DNA of 53,514 nt from Achromobacter sp. Bel (GTDB lineage Bacteria > Pseudomonadota > Gammaproteobacteria > Burkholderiales > Burkholderiaceae_B), in assembly GCF_012928505.1 (NCBI RefSeq), contig NZ_JABBJN010000040.1, positions 1 through 53,514 on the forward strand, read 5' to 3'. The notes below the pieces were generated by a model. That model made no database searches and was not told where the DNA came from. It was given only the letters and a program-made list of their open reading frames with translations. Shown piece after piece: positions 1-9,539 of the stretch. Each line of letters starts with the position of its first letter. Within the stretch, counting starts at the first letter, position 1. Position numbers and translations under genes: made by a program.

Positions 1-2
1 CC

Positions 3-401
3 TCGGCTGCGGCGCCCCGTCCCGCGGCCTCCGCCCCGGCGCCACAGGCCTGCCAGAGCTGCGGCGTAGTGGAGTCGGTGCGCCAGGTGCAAGTCCCGGT
101 GAAGGACAACAGCGACCACCTGGTCGGCACCATCGGCGGCGGGGTGGTGGGGGGCGTTGTGGGTAATCAATTTGGCGGAGGCAGCGGCAAGACGGCGCTG
201 ACCGTGCTGGGCGCCGTCGGCGGTGCTTTGGCAGGCCGTGAAGTTGAGCGTAATATCAGACAGCAACAAACGGTGACGCACTATGAGCTGACGGTCCGCA
301 TGGGCGACGGTAGTGCGCGCCAGTTCCGCAGCGCGCAGCCGTTCGCCTTTGCCTCGGGCGACCATGTGCGCGTGGAGAATAACCAGCTGCTGCCGGGTTG
401 A
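3..401 (+). CDS. Glycine zipper 2TM outer-membrane protein (5' truncated)
   Basis: The first gene is cut by the window edge; 132 C-terminal codons are visible. It opens with an Ala/Pro-rich linker, then a CQSC pair just before the conserved VESVRQV stretch, then two glycine-zipper helices (GTIGGGVVGGVVGNQFGGG and VLGAVGGALAGREVE), then a short beta-rich tail. This order is typical of the SlyB/Rickettsia 17-kDa-antigen-like family, which are small outer-membrane or periplasmic proteins thought to affect envelope integrity. The signal peptide and any lipobox lie outside the window, so lipidation cannot be judged. The precise role is unknown. Confidence 0.8.
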   Translation, partial: SAAAPRPAASAPAPQACQSCGVVESVRQVQVPVKDNSDHLVGTIGGGVVGGVVGNQFGGGSGKTALTVLGAVGGALAGREVERNIRQQQTVTHYELTVRMGDGSARQFRSAQPFAFASGDHVRVENNQLLPG

Positions 402-409
402 CCGGCAGC
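389..409 (+). terminator. Hairpin over the stop codon, no T-tract
   Basis: A perfect 8-bp stem (389-396 with 402-409) with a 5-nt loop that contains the TGA stop of the preceding gene. No run of T follows, so it is at best a weak or Rho-assisted terminator, or an mRNA 3' end stabiliser. Confidence 0.3.
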
Positions 410-443
410 CGGCGGAAACCATCCGTATTTGGGGAGACCTGGC

Positions 444-1265
444 ATGAGCGACCAATTCACGAATCCGTTCGTCCTTCCTGGCATGGGACAGAATTCCGAC
501 CTGTCGGGCAATCCCCTTCTGGCCAGCATGGAAATGATGCGCCAGGCCTGGGCAGGCCTGACCGGGCCGGGCGGCCTGGCCAGCAGCCTGCCGATGGCCC
601 CTCCCATGAACCTCGAAGACCTGGACCGCCGCATCGCCGAACTGCGCTCGGTGGAAAACTGGCTGCGCATGAACCTGTCGATGCTGTCGTCCACTATCCA
701 GGGCATGGAAGTGCAGCGCTCCACCATCAGCACGCTGCGCGCGTTTGTGGACAGCGCGGCCAGCATGGACATGGGCATGGTCCGCGACAGCGGCGCGGCG
801 TCTCCGCTGGAAGTGGTGCTGGGCCTGAAGCCTGCGCCCAAGGCCGCCGCCAAGCCAGCATCGAATGCGGCTCCGGCGCCAGGCAAGGCGCAGGATGAGC
901 CGGCGGGCAAGGGCGCAGACGCCAACGCGTCGGCGGACCAAGCCGGGCCGGAATCCGCCATGCAAGGCATGAGCGAACAAATGGGCGCCGCCGCGCAATC
1001 GGCCTCCAAGGCGTGGTGGGATCTGCTGCAGCAGCAGTTCAACCAGATCGCTGCGGCCACCGCCGCATCCATGCCGGGCACGCCCGCCGCGCCGGGCGCG
1101 GACCCGGGGGCGGACGCCAAGGCCAAACCCGGCGAATCCAAGGCTGCGGCCAAGACCGAGGCCAAGGCGTCCAAACCTGCGGCACGCAAGCCTGCCGCCA
1201 AGACCGCCGGCAGATCCGCGACGAAAACCGCCAAGAAAATCGGGGCTGCCGACGGCAAGCCCTGA
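444..1265 (+). CDS. phaM: PhaM-like polyhydroxyalkanoate granule-associated protein
   Basis: 273 residues. The ATG at 444 follows GGGGAGA at 431-437. The N-terminal half holds the conserved helical segment ([18 protein letters not shown] near residues 55-74) seen in PhaM-family proteins; the second half is Ala/Pro-rich and ends in a lysine/alanine-rich histone-H1-like tail (AKPAAKTA-type repeats). Known PhaM binds PHB synthase, activates it, and links granules to the nucleoid through its basic tail. The basic tail here supports DNA binding. It lies 65 nt upstream of glmU on the same strand with no visible terminator between. Alternative: a generic phasin-like or histone-like protein. Confidence 0.72.
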   Translation: MSDQFTNPFVLPGMGQNSDLSGNPLLASMEMMRQAWAGLTGPGGLASSLPMAPPMNLEDLDRRIAELRSVENWLRMNLSMLSSTIQGMEVQRSTISTLRAFVDSAASMDMGMVRDSGAASPLEVVLGLKPAPKAAAKPASNAAPAPGKAQDEPAGKGADANASADQAGPESAMQGMSEQMGAAAQSASKAWWDLLQQQFNQIAAATAASMPGTPAAPGADPGADAKAKPGESKAAAKTEAKASKPAARKPAAKTAGRSATKTAKKIGAADGKP

Positions 1266-1330
1266 CCTCTTTCAATCGACAAGCGAGACGGCCGCCAGGC
1301 CGCTCGGCGTCCCAACCCTACCTGGAACTT

Positions 1331-2704
1331 ATGCTTAACGTAGTGATTCTTGCCGCCGGACTGGGCAAACGCATGCAGTCCGACCTTCCCAAAGTGCTGC
1401 ACACGCTGGCAGGCAAACCGATGCTGGCCCACGTGCTGGACAGCGCGCGCCAGTTGAAGCCGGCGCGCATTATCGTCGTGGTGGGCCATGGCGCCGACCG
1501 CGTCAAGCAGGCGTTCGATGGCCAGGCCGATCTGCACTTCGTGCTGCAACAGCCGCAGCAAGGCACTGGCCACGCGGTGCAGCAGGCGGTGCCGCTGATG
1601 CTGGAAGGCGACGGCAAGGACGACGTGACGCTGGTGCTGTACGGCGATGTGCCCCTGGTGCAGCCGGACACGCTGCAACGTCTGCTGGCCGCGCGCGCCT
1701 CGGGCGCCGCCGTGCTGACGGAAGTGCTGGCGGATTCCACGGGCTACGGCCGCATCGTGCGCGACGCCCAGGGCAACGTGTGCCGCATCGTCGAGCACAA
1801 GGACGCTTCGGAAACCGAACACGCCATTAAAGAAGTGAACACCGGCATCCTGACGGCGCCGACCGCGCAACTGAAAGACTGGCTGTCCCGCATCGACAAC
1901 AAGAACGCCCAGGGCGAGTACTACCTGACCGACGTGGTCGGGCTGGCGGTTGCCGATCGCGTGCCGGTAGGCGCGGCCCAACCGGGCGCGGGCTGGGAAA
2001 CGCTGGGCGTGAACAGCCGCGTGCAGCAGGCCGAACTGGAACGCCGCTGGCAGGCCGAGCAGGCGCGCCGCCAACTGGAAGCCGGCGTCACGCTGGCCGA
2101 CCCGGCGCGCTTTGACGTGCGCGGCACGCTTTCCTGCGGACGCGACGTGTTCATCGACGTGGGCTGCGTGTTCGAAGGCAACGTGACGTTGGCCGATGGC
2201 GTGCGCGTGGGCCCGCACTGCGTGCTGCGCGACGTGGCCGTCGGCGCCGGCACCCAGATCGAAGCGTTCAGCCACTTACAGCAGGCCGAAGTGGGCCGCG
2301 ATGCGCGCGTGGGCCCGTATGCCCGCCTGCGTCCGGGCGCCGAATTGGGCGACCGCAGCCACGTCGGCAACTTCGTCGAGATCAAGAAGAGCGTACTGGG
2401 CGCCGACAGCAAGGCCAATCACCTGGCCTATATCGGCGACGCCGACATCGGCCAGCGCGTGAACGTGGGCGCCGGCACCATCACCTGCAATTACGACGGC
2501 GTGAACAAGCACCGCACCGTCATCGAGGACGACGCTTTCATCGGCTCGGACACGCAGCTGGTGGCACCCGTGCGCGTGGGCCGCGGCGCGACCCTGGGCG
2601 CAGGCACCACCCTGACCCGCGACGCACCGGCCGACAAACTGACCGTGTCGCGCGCCAAACAGCTCACCGTCGAGGGTTGGCAGCGTCCGGTCAAGAAGTC
2701 GTGA
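1331..2704 (+). CDS. glmU: Bifunctional N-acetylglucosamine-1-P uridyltransferase / GlcN-1-P acetyltransferase
   Basis: 457 residues, the usual length. GlmU acetylates glucosamine-1-phosphate and then transfers UMP to give UDP-GlcNAc in the cytoplasm, the precursor for peptidoglycan, lipid A and here probably the capsule. The N-terminal pyrophosphorylase has the nucleotide loop LAAGLGKRM (7-15), QGTGHA (77-82) and YGDVP (104-108). The C-terminal half is a left-handed beta-helix with hexapeptide repeats and the [13 protein letters not shown] segment of the acetyltransferase active site. The ATG at 1331 gives the canonical [10 protein letters not shown] start. The stop shares one base with the next gene's ATG, which suggests co-transcription. 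Confidence 0.97.
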   Translation: MLNVVILAAGLGKRMQSDLPKVLHTLAGKPMLAHVLDSARQLKPARIIVVVGHGADRVKQAFDGQADLHFVLQQPQQGTGHAVQQAVPLMLEGDGKDDVTLVLYGDVPLVQPDTLQRLLAARASGAAVLTEVLADSTGYGRIVRDAQGNVCRIVEHKDASETEHAIKEVNTGILTAPTAQLKDWLSRIDNKNAQGEYYLTDVVGLAVADRVPVGAAQPGAGWETLGVNSRVQQAELERRWQAEQARRQLEAGVTLADPARFDVRGTLSCGRDVFIDVGCVFEGNVTLADGVRVGPHCVLRDVAVGAGTQIEAFSHLQQAEVGRDARVGPYARLRPGAELGDRSHVGNFVEIKKSVLGADSKANHLAYIGDADIGQRVNVGAGTITCNYDGVNKHRTVIEDDAFIGSDTQLVAPVRVGRGATLGAGTTLTRDAPADKLTVSRAKQLTVEGWQRPVKKS

Positions 2705-4101
2705 TGGCGGGGAAGGACTCCGCCCAGGACACACCGCCGGGCGGGGGCACCAAGCCCGCGCCGCCCGACGGCCTGCCGGCCCCCCGCCGGTACTGGGCGG
2801 CCGCTACGGTGATGACGGGCATCAGCCTGTCGGTGCTGGACACCACCATCGCCAACGTGGCGCTACCCACCATCGCCGTCGACCTCAACGCGTCGCCCGC
2901 CGAAGCCGTCTGGATCGTCAACGCCTACAACCTGGCAGTGGTGATGACGCTGCTGCCGTTGTCGGCGTTGGCCGAGCGCATCGGCTTTCGCCGCATGTTC
3001 ACCTTTGGCCTGATGCTGTTCACCCTGGCCTCGTTGGGGTGCGCGTTGGCCGGCACGCTGTGGCAGTTGACGGCGGCGCGCGTGTTCCAGGGCGTGGGCG
3101 CGGCGACGCTGATGTGCATGTTCGGCGGCCTGGTGCGCAATATCTATCCCCTGAAAATGCTGGGCCGGGGCATCAGCATCAACGCCACCACGGTGGCGGT
3201 GATGTCGGTGCTGGGCCCCACCATCGGGTCCGCCATCCTGTCGGTGGCGCCCTGGCCGTGGATCTTCGCGGTGAACCTGCCGATCTGCGTGCTGGCCATG
3301 TTCGGCCTGCGCCATCTGCCCGAAGTGCCGCGCAACGACGTGAAGCTGGATTGGGTCAGCGCCCTGCTGTGCATGGCGACGCTGGGCGTCTTCATTTCGG
3401 GCGTGGACATGATGGGCCAGGATTTGCTGCGAGGCATCGGCCTGGTGGCGATCGCAGCCGTGGCGGGCTTGGTGCTGGTGCGCCGCGTCCGCAAGCAGCC
3501 GGCGCCGCTGGTGCCGGTGGATCTGCTGCGCATTCGTACGCTGGCGTTTGCCGTGGGCGCGTCGGCCTGTACCTTCGCGGCACAGATGGCGTCGTATGTG
3601 TCGCTGCCCTTCTATTTCCAGCAGGTGCTGGGCCGGCCGTATCTGGAAGTGGGCATGTTGATGGGCGCCTGGCCCGTGGGCACGGCCCTCATCGCACCGC
3701 TGGCGGGCCGCCTGTCCGACCGCTATTCCGCCGCCACCTTGAGCGGCGTGGGGGCGGCGACCATGGTGGCCGGCATGCTGTGGCTGGCGTTGCTGCCGTC
3801 TTCGGTGTCGAACTGGCCCATCGTGGCGGGCATGTTCGTGGCGGGGGTGGGCTTCGGCTTTTTCCAGACGCCGAACAACCGCGCCATGCTGTCGGCCGCG
3901 CCTCGTTCCCGCAGCGGCGCGGCAGGCGGTTTGCAGGCCACGACCCGAGTCTTCGGCCAGAGCTTCGGCACGGCGCTGGTGGCCATCGCCTTCAGCGTCA
4001 GCGTCGCGCATGGCCCCGGGTTGGCGCTGGTGCTGGGCACGGTGTGCGCGGCGCTGGCGGTGGTGGTCAACACCGTCCGGTTCAACAAACTGCGGGTCTA
4101 G
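2704..4101 (+). CDS. MFS drug-efflux transporter, EmrB/QacA (DHA2-like) family
   Basis: 465 residues of almost continuous hydrophobic segments, consistent with a 12-14 helix major facilitator. The first helix carries the family motif SVLDTTIANVALPTIA and is followed by AVWIVNAYNL and the cytoplasmic loop ALAERIGFRRMF, corresponding to DHA2 motifs D1 and A. Such proteins export drugs, dyes or metabolites in exchange for protons. The ATG overlaps the glmU stop by one base, so expression may be coupled to glmU, although the functions need not be related. Substrate unknown. No adaptor (EmrA) or regulator gene lies next to it. Confidence 0.88.
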   Translation: MAGKDSAQDTPPGGGTKPAPPDGLPAPRRYWAAATVMTGISLSVLDTTIANVALPTIAVDLNASPAEAVWIVNAYNLAVVMTLLPLSALAERIGFRRMFTFGLMLFTLASLGCALAGTLWQLTAARVFQGVGAATLMCMFGGLVRNIYPLKMLGRGISINATTVAVMSVLGPTIGSAILSVAPWPWIFAVNLPICVLAMFGLRHLPEVPRNDVKLDWVSALLCMATLGVFISGVDMMGQDLLRGIGLVAIAAVAGLVLVRRVRKQPAPLVPVDLLRIRTLAFAVGASACTFAAQMASYVSLPFYFQQVLGRPYLEVGMLMGAWPVGTALIAPLAGRLSDRYSAATLSGVGAATMVAGMLWLALLPSSVSNWPIVAGMFVAGVGFGFFQTPNNRAMLSAAPRSRSGAAGGLQATTRVFGQSFGTALVAIAFSVSVAHGPGLALVLGTVCAALAVVVNTVRFNKLRV

Positions 4102-4171
4102 GGGCTGTTGGCACTGAAAGGCGCTTCGCACAGGCGCAAGAGCGGTTCCGCCCCGGCGCCCCGGCCGCTTC

Positions 4172-4209
4172 TATAATGGCGGCCAGCGCCGGGTCCAGGG
4201 ACCCGGCGC
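4172..4209 (+). promoter_or_regulatory. ugd promoter -10 and 5'-UTR palindrome
   Basis: A perfect TATAAT at 4172-4177 sits 64 nt before the ugd ATG; no convincing -35 box lies at 16-18 bp spacing. Just downstream, 4186-4196 and 4199-4209 form a perfect 11-bp GC-rich inverted repeat with a 2-nt centre. If transcription starts near 4184, the transcript begins with this hairpin. Confidence 0.5.
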
Positions 4210-4240
4210 GCAAGATTCCCTATTTTGAAGGCGTGCAGGC

Positions 4241-5563
4241 ATGAAAATCACGGTCGTGGGTACCGGTTACGTGGGGTTGGTGTCGGGAGCGTGCCTGGCC
4301 GACATGGGCAACGACGTCATGTGTCTGGACGTGGACGCGGCGAAGATCGCCCTGTTGCGCCAGGGCGGCATCCCCATCTATGAGCCCGGCCTGGAAGACC
4401 TGGTCCGCCGCAACGTGCAGGCGGGCCGCCTGCATTTCACTGACGACGTGGCGCAAAGCGTGGCCTTCGGCGATGTGCAGTTCATCGCCGTGGGCACGCC
4501 GCCGGGCGAAGACGGTTCGGCCGACCTGAAATACGTGTTGGCCGCCGCCCAGAACATCGCGCGCCACATGACGTCCCGCAAGCTGATCGTGGACAAGTCC
4601 ACCGTGCCCGTCGGTACGGCCGACAAAGTGCGCGCGGTGGTGAACAAGGAACTGGCCGCGCGGGGCGTCCAGATCCCGTTCAGCGTGGCTTCCAACCCTG
4701 AATTCCTGAAGGAAGGGGCCGCCATCAACGACTTCATGAGCCCGGACCGCGTGGTCGTCGGCGCCGACGACGACTACACGGTCGGTGTGATGCGCCGCAT
4801 CTACGAACCGTTCCAGCGCACGCACGACCGCCTGATGGTGATGGACGTGCGCTCGGCCGAACTGACGAAGTACGCCGCCAACGCCATGCTGGCCACGCGC
4901 ATTTCGTTCATGAACGAGATGGCGAACCTGGCCGAAGCGCTGGGCGCCGACATCGAGCAGGTGCGTCGCGGCATCGGGGCGGACCCCCGCATCGGCTACC
5001 ACTTCCTGTACCCCGGCGCGGGCTACGGCGGTTCGTGCTTCCCCAAGGACGTGCAGGCGCTGGTCAACACGGCGGCCGAGAATTCCCTGCCCATGCGTGT
5101 TATCGAAGCGGCCGAAGCGGCCAACCACGCGCAGAAGTTCCGCTTGTCGGAAAAGCTGGTGGCGCGCTACGGCGAAGACCTGCGCGGCCGCAAGATCGCG
5201 CTGTGGGGTTTGTCGTTCAAGCCGAACACCGACGACATGCGTGAAGCGCCCAGCCTGACGGTCATCGCCGAACTGACGCGCCGCGGCGCCGAGGTGCGCG
5301 CCTATGACCCGGTGGCCATGCACGAGGCCGCGCGCATACTGGTTGGCCAGCCCGGCATTACGTTCGCCACCGACATGTACGACGCGCTGGACGGCGCGGA
5401 CGCGCTTTTGATCGCCACCGAATGGAAAGTCTTCCGCGCGCCCGACTTCGACCGCGTGAAGGCCTTGCTGAACACGCCGCTGATCATCGACGGCCGCAAC
5501 CTGTACACGCCCGCCGACGTGCGCGGCCTGGGCTTCGAGTATTCCGGCATCGGGCGCGCATGA
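4241..5563 (+). CDS. ugd: UDP-glucose 6-dehydrogenase
   Basis: 440 residues. It oxidises UDP-glucose to UDP-glucuronate with two NAD+. The Rossmann loop GTGYVG is at 7-12, the YEPGL substrate segment near residue 47, and the catalytic cysteine in [10 protein letters not shown] is Cys266; the C-terminal UDP-binding domain contains [16 protein letters not shown]. Length and motifs match the UDPG/MNSSU dehydrogenase family, glucose type (compare the HexNAc type at 23284). It overlaps the following glycosyltransferase by 4 nt (ATGA), which suggests that the uronic acid or a derived sugar feeds a glycan assembled by that enzyme, possibly LPS core. Confidence 0.95.
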   Translation: MKITVVGTGYVGLVSGACLADMGNDVMCLDVDAAKIALLRQGGIPIYEPGLEDLVRRNVQAGRLHFTDDVAQSVAFGDVQFIAVGTPPGEDGSADLKYVLAAAQNIARHMTSRKLIVDKSTVPVGTADKVRAVVNKELAARGVQIPFSVASNPEFLKEGAAINDFMSPDRVVVGADDDYTVGVMRRIYEPFQRTHDRLMVMDVRSAELTKYAANAMLATRISFMNEMANLAEALGADIEQVRRGIGADPRIGYHFLYPGAGYGGSCFPKDVQALVNTAAENSLPMRVIEAAEAANHAQKFRLSEKLVARYGEDLRGRKIALWGLSFKPNTDDMREAPSLTVIAELTRRGAEVRAYDPVAMHEAARILVGQPGITFATDMYDALDGADALLIATEWKVFRAPDFDRVKALLNTPLIIDGRNLYTPADVRGLGFEYSGIGRA

Positions 5564-6618
5564 AGATCCTGCAACTGAACTTCGAGAAAGGCTGGCGCGG
5601 CGGCGAACGGCAGACGCTGTATTGCATGCGCGCCTTCCGCAAGGCGGGCCATGACGTCGAAGTGATGTGCCGCGAGGGTGCGCCGCTGGCCGAACGCGCC
5701 CGCCAGGAGGGCTTTGTGGCCCACACGTGCCGCAATGTGCCGGGCCAGCTGGCGTTCCTGGCCGGCGCCGGCCGCTACGACATCATCCACGCGCAGACCG
5801 CCAACACCATCACGTGGGCCGTGCTGACCAAATGGCTGCATCGCCGCCCGGTGGCGTTCTCGCGCCGCACGTCGTTCGTGGTCAAGCCGGGCGACGAGTG
5901 GAAGACGGGGTTCAAGTGGCGCCACGCCAACCTGTTCGTGGCCATCAGCGAGATGGCAGCAAGCGAACCGCGCCGGCTGGGCATCGAGCCGGTCATCATC
6001 CGCAGCGCCGTCGAACCGCACGAGATCAACGCGGAAAACGTCGCCGCCCTGGTGCGTGAATTCGACCTGGCCGGCAAGAAAGTCATGGCGACGTCCGCCG
6101 CGCTGATCCGCGACAAAGATCCGGTGACCCTGGTGCGCGCCGTGGGCGAGCTGGCCAAGACGCGCCGCGACTTCGTCTTCCTGCACTTTGGCGCTGGCGG
6201 TGATCGCGAACAGCAGGCCAGGGACGAAGCCAAAAAACTGGGTATCGAAGACGTCTATCGCTTCGCGGGCTTTCGCAAGGGCGTCGAAGACTTCTACAGC
6301 ATTCTCGACGTGTTCGTGATGAGCTCGGAGGAAGAAGCGTTGGGCAGCAGCGTGCTGGACGCGTTCCTGCAGCGCGTGCCGGTGGTGTCCACCGACGCGG
6401 GCGGCTTGAAGGAAAGCCTGGCCGACGGCCGCGGCGTGCTGGTGGCGGTGGGCGACCACCAGGCCATGGCGGCCGGCATGGTCCGCTGCCTGGACGACGC
6501 GGCTTTCCGCGACGACGTCACCGAGCGCGCCTATGCGTATGTGAAGAGCGAGCATGACGTCCAGGAGATGGGCAACCGCTACCTGGCGCAGTTCCAGCGC
6601 GTTCTGGGGCGCCGTTAG
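5560..6618 (+). CDS. GT4-type glycosyltransferase
   Basis: 352 residues with a GT-B fold. The N-terminal acceptor-side motif GWRGGERQ is at 11-18; the C-terminal nucleotide-sugar domain ends the usual EX7E element as E259...D267 (EALGSSVLD), so the second acid is Asp rather than Glu. No transmembrane segments or signal peptide; cytoplasmic or membrane-peripheral. It is coupled to ugd by a 4-nt ATGA overlap, so the donor may be UDP-glucuronate or a sugar derived from it. Probable role: LPS core or other surface glycan. Acceptor unknown. Confidence 0.85.
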   Translation: MKILQLNFEKGWRGGERQTLYCMRAFRKAGHDVEVMCREGAPLAERARQEGFVAHTCRNVPGQLAFLAGAGRYDIIHAQTANTITWAVLTKWLHRRPVAFSRRTSFVVKPGDEWKTGFKWRHANLFVAISEMAASEPRRLGIEPVIIRSAVEPHEINAENVAALVREFDLAGKKVMATSAALIRDKDPVTLVRAVGELAKTRRDFVFLHFGAGGDREQQARDEAKKLGIEDVYRFAGFRKGVEDFYSILDVFVMSSEEEALGSSVLDAFLQRVPVVSTDAGGLKESLADGRGVLVAVGDHQAMAAGMVRCLDDAAFRDDVTERAYAYVKSEHDVQEMGNRYLAQFQRVLGRR

Positions 6619-6636
6619 TCCGGCCGCGCCGCGGCA

Positions 6637-7125
6637 TCACCCGCGCACGTCGATCCGCGTCTCGAACTTGGCGCGATGCACCGAAAAGAACGTGCGCACA
6701 TTGCGCACGTTGGCCTGGGCCGTGAAGGCCCGGTGCACCAGCGCGTGATAGGCCGGCATGTCCTTGACCTGCGCGATCACCACGAAGTCCGGTCCCGGCG
6801 ACACCCGGTAGCACTGCAGCACGGCGGGCTCGGCCAGCATGCCCTGCTCGAACGCATCCAGGCTTTCTGCCGCCTGCACGTCCAGCGTGATCTCCACGAT
6901 CGCCGTCAGTGTGCTGCCCAGCTTTTCGGCAGCCAGGATGGCGACCTGGCGGGCGATCACGCCTTCGTCCACCAGCCGTCGCACCCGCCGCAGGCACGTC
7001 GGGGGCGACGCATGCACCTGCACGGCCAGATCCTGATTGGTCAGCGAACTGTCTTCTTGTAACTGTTCAAGAATGCGCCGGTCCAGATCGTCGAGTTCCG
7101 GCAGTGAAATCTGCGCGTTTTGCAT
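6637..7125 (-). CDS. Lrp/AsnC-family transcriptional regulator
   Basis: 162 residues. An N-terminal winged helix-turn-helix (LDDLDRRILEQLQEDSSLTN then ASPPTCLRRVRRLVDEGVI, residues 10-50) is followed by an alpha-beta RAM ligand-binding domain (AIVEITLD, FVVIAQVKDMPAYHALV). Members form octamers that bind AT-rich DNA and respond to amino acids. The gene is transcribed away from glmS across a 150-bp AT-rich gap carrying a palindrome (7195-7210), so autoregulation and a possible effect on glmS are reasonable inferences. Its ligand cannot be read from the sequence. Confidence 0.93.
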   Translation of the reverse strand: MQNAQISLPELDDLDRRILEQLQEDSSLTNQDLAVQVHASPPTCLRRVRRLVDEGVIARQVAILAAEKLGSTLTAIVEITLDVQAAESLDAFEQGMLAEPAVLQCYRVSPGPDFVVIAQVKDMPAYHALVHRAFTAQANVRNVRTFFSVHRAKFETRIDVRG

Positions 7126-7194
7126 GATTAATTCAAAAATACTGACTTTGAGAAAGATTATTTAATCACAATTATGTAAGGGAATTAATTTCCA

Positions 7195-7210
7195 TTTATG
7201 TGATCATAAA
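7195..7210. promoter_or_regulatory. Palindrome in the lrp-glmS divergent promoter
   Basis: TTTATG-TGAT-CATAAA, 6-bp arms with a 4-nt centre, lying in the AT-rich 7126-7260 gap between the divergent Lrp-family gene and glmS. It is a candidate operator for the adjacent regulator; assignment is by position only. Confidence 0.4.
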
Positions 7211-7275
7211 GAAATCAAATTTCTCGGTGCCTCGCGCACAATGCGTCGGTACACGAACTTAGCGGAGTCTCTCCT

Positions 7276-9108
7276 ATGTGCGGCATTGTTGGCGCCGTCG
7301 CCCAGCGCGACATCACCCCGATCCTGGTTGAAGGCCTGAAGCGGCTGGAATATCGCGGCTACGATTCTTGCGGCGTCGCCGTCTACGCCGACGGCCACTT
7401 GCGCCGCACGCGCAGCACGCAGCGCGTGGCCGAGCTGGCCGATCAGGTCGCCCAGGACAAGGTGCAAGGTTTCACCGGCATCGCCCACACCCGCTGGGCC
7501 ACCCACGGCGTGCCGGCCACGCACAACGCCCACCCGCATTTCTCGCACCTGGGCAACGACGAGCCGCGCATCGCGCTGGTCCACAACGGCATCATCGAAA
7601 ACCACGACGAACTGCGCGCCGAGCTGCAGGCCGTGGGCTACGTGTTTGAAAGCCAGACCGACACCGAAGTCATCGCGCACCTGGTGAACCACCTGTACGC
7701 CGGTGACCTGTTCGAAGCCGTGCAGAACGCCGTGCGCCGCCTGCATGGCGCCTACGCCATCGCCGTGTTCTGCCGCGACGAACCGCACCGCGTCGTCGGC
7801 GCGCGCCAAGGCTCGCCGCTGGTGGTGGGCGTGGGCCAGAACGAGAACTTCCTGGCCTCCGACGCGCTGGCTCTGGCCGGCACGACCGACCAGATCATCT
7901 ACCTGGAAGACGGCGACGTCGTCGACCTGCAGCTTTCGCGCGTGTGGATCGTGGACGCCAACGGCAAGAACGTGGACCGCGAGGTCCACACCGTGCACGT
8001 GCACACCGGCGCTGCCGAACTCGGGCCCTACCGCCACTACATGCAGAAGGAAATCTTCGAGCAGCCGCGCGCGGTGGGCGATACCCTGCAAGACATCGAA
8101 GCCATCACGCCCGAACTGTTCGGCGACGATGCCTTCAAGATCTTCAAGGACATCGATTCGCTGTTGATCCTGGCGTGCGGCACCAGCTACTACGCGGGCC
8201 TGACCGCCAAGTATTGGATCGAGTCCATCGCCAAGATCCCGGTCGCGGTTGAAATCGCCAGCGAATACCGCTATCGCGACAGCGTGCCCAACCCGCGTTC
8301 GCTGGTGGTGACGATCTCGCAGTCCGGCGAAACCGCCGACACGCTGGCCGCGCTGAAGCATGCGCGTTCGCTGGGCATGGAAAACACGCTGACCATCTGC
8401 AACGTGTCCACCAGCGCGATGGTGCGCGAGTGCAAGCTGTCCTACATCACGCGCGCCGGCGTTGAAATCGGCGTGGCGTCGACCAAGGCCTTCACCACGC
8501 AGCTGACCGCGCTGTTCCTGCTGACGCTGGCGCTGGCGCAAGTGCGCGGCCGCCTGAGCGACGAGCAGGAAGCCGAGCATCTGAAGGCGCTGCGCCATCT
8601 GCCTGTGGCCATCGGTTCGGTGCTGGCATTGGAACCGCAGATCATGGCGTGGGCCGACCGCTTCGCTTCCAAGGAAAACGCGTTGTTCCTGGGCCGTGGC
8701 ATGCATTACCCGATCGCGCTGGAAGGCGCGCTGAAGCTCAAGGAAATCAGCTACATCCACGCCGAAGCCTACCCGGCCGGCGAATTGAAGCACGGCCCGC
8801 TGGCGCTGGTGACGGAACACATGCCCGTCGTGACCATCGCGCCCAAGGACGAGCTGCTGGAAAAGCTGAAGTCCAACATGCAGGAAGTGCGCGCGCGCGG
8901 CGGCGAGCTTTACGTCTTTGCCGACGCCGACAGCAAGATCCAGAGCGCCGAAGGCATGCACGTGATCCGCATGCCGGAGAACTACGGCAAGCTGTCGCCG
9001 ATCCTGCACACGATCCCGCTGCAACTGCTGTCGTATCACACGGCATGCGCGCGAGGCACGGACGTGGACAAGCCGCGCAACCTGGCCAAGAGCGTGACGG
9101 TGGAGTGA
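7276..9108 (+). CDS. glmS: Glutamine-fructose-6-phosphate aminotransferase (isomerizing)
   Basis: 610 residues, full length. It converts fructose-6-P and glutamine to glucosamine-6-P, the entry step to UDP-GlcNAc. Cys2 (MCGIVGAV) is the glutaminase nucleophile once Met is removed; the class II amidotransferase domain covers about 1-220. Two SIS sugar-phosphate domains follow, with SQSGET at 348-353. The C-terminus NLAKSVTVE carries the isomerase lysine (Lys605). GGAG at 7264-7267 precedes the ATG by 8 nt. With glmU it supplies precursor for peptidoglycan and for the capsule operon. A terminator follows at 9125. Confidence 0.97.
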   Translation: MCGIVGAVAQRDITPILVEGLKRLEYRGYDSCGVAVYADGHLRRTRSTQRVAELADQVAQDKVQGFTGIAHTRWATHGVPATHNAHPHFSHLGNDEPRIALVHNGIIENHDELRAELQAVGYVFESQTDTEVIAHLVNHLYAGDLFEAVQNAVRRLHGAYAIAVFCRDEPHRVVGARQGSPLVVGVGQNENFLASDALALAGTTDQIIYLEDGDVVDLQLSRVWIVDANGKNVDREVHTVHVHTGAAELGPYRHYMQKEIFEQPRAVGDTLQDIEAITPELFGDDAFKIFKDIDSLLILACGTSYYAGLTAKYWIESIAKIPVAVEIASEYRYRDSVPNPRSLVVTISQSGETADTLAALKHARSLGMENTLTICNVSTSAMVRECKLSYITRAGVEIGVASTKAFTTQLTALFLLTLALAQVRGRLSDEQEAEHLKALRHLPVAIGSVLALEPQIMAWADRFASKENALFLGRGMHYPIALEGALKLKEISYIHAEAYPAGELKHGPLALVTEHMPVVTIAPKDELLEKLKSNMQEVRARGGELYVFADADSKIQSAEGMHVIRMPENYGKLSPILHTIPLQLLSYHTACARGTDVDKPRNLAKSVTVE

Positions 9109-9124
9109 TGTAGGGTAATTTCCG

Positions 9125-9152
9125 AGAAGGGCCGTAAAGCGGCCCTTCTTTT
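9125..9152 (+). terminator. Rho-independent terminator of glmS
   Basis: A perfect 10-bp stem (9125-9134 with 9140-9149) with a TAAAG loop, followed by TTT, 16 nt after the glmS stop. This is the clearest intrinsic terminator in the window. Confidence 0.85.
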
Positions 9153-9204
9153 CGCCCGGTGTATGGAGTCCGCAAATACAGCTTTAATGGTGTATTCTTG
9201 TTTT

Positions 9205-9244
9205 ACAACCTACGTTGTGTATTTCAATTTTACTCAGTAAAATT
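9205..9244. promoter_or_regulatory. hipBA promoter with two palindromes
   Basis: The 9170-9270 interval is strongly AT-rich against a GC-rich background. It contains a perfect 9-bp-arm palindrome with a 1-nt centre (9226-9234 / 9236-9244) and, 8 bp upstream, ACAAC-CTAC-GTTGT (9205-9218). They lie 31-70 bp before the antitoxin start, as expected for HipB autoregulatory operators. Confidence 0.5.
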
Positions 9245-9274
9245 TGTAAATCAGCAAAACAACGTGAGGCTTGT

Positions 9275-9535
9275 ATGCCCGACTTCACCGTCCGCACGGC
9301 GGAGCAGCTGCCAGCACTGCTCCAGGGGTTTCGCAAACAGTCCGGCCTGACCCAAGCGGATACGGCTATGCGCCTGGGCATCAGCCAGCAGGCCTTGTCC
9401 AATCTCGAGCGCCATGCCGACAAGGTCAGCGCCGACCGCCTGCTGGAGCTTCTGAGCCTCCTGGGCGTCGAGCTCGTGCTGCGCAAGACCAGCGAATCGC
9501 CGTCGCCCAAGGCGTCGGTTGGCCCCAGCTGGTGA
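9275..9535 (+). CDS. hipB: HipB-like antitoxin, Xre-family HTH
   Basis: 86 residues. The ATG at 9275 follows GTGAGG at 9264-9269. A Cro/C1-type helix-turn-helix covers about 20-70 (LTQADTAMRLGISQQALSNLE). Known HipB binds operator DNA as a dimer and holds HipA inactive. The tail after residue 70 is Ser/Pro-rich, as in antitoxins with a flexible C-terminus. Its stop lies 4 nt before the hipA start, the usual antitoxin-first layout. Confidence 0.88.
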   Translation: MPDFTVRTAEQLPALLQGFRKQSGLTQADTAMRLGISQQALSNLERHADKVSADRLLELLSLLGVELVLRKTSESPSPKASVGPSW

Positions 9536-9539
9536 GCCC

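Noticed and set aside
281..2275. A 664-codon open frame on the minus strand opposite phaM/glmU, and similar long antisense frames opposite tviD, ugd and glmS
   Set aside because: They lie opposite clearly identified genes, encode Arg/His/Ala/Gln-rich translations without any family features, and are expected from strong GC third-position bias.
4102..4240. Possible small gene between the MFS gene and ugd
   Set aside because: The only open frame is the out-of-frame shadow of the MFS gene; the interval is explained as promoter and 5' UTR.
7126..7275. Possible glmS ribozyme upstream of glmS
   Set aside because: The gap is only 150 bp, is AT-rich promoter-like and lacks ribozyme pairing; glmS ribozymes are a Firmicutes feature.
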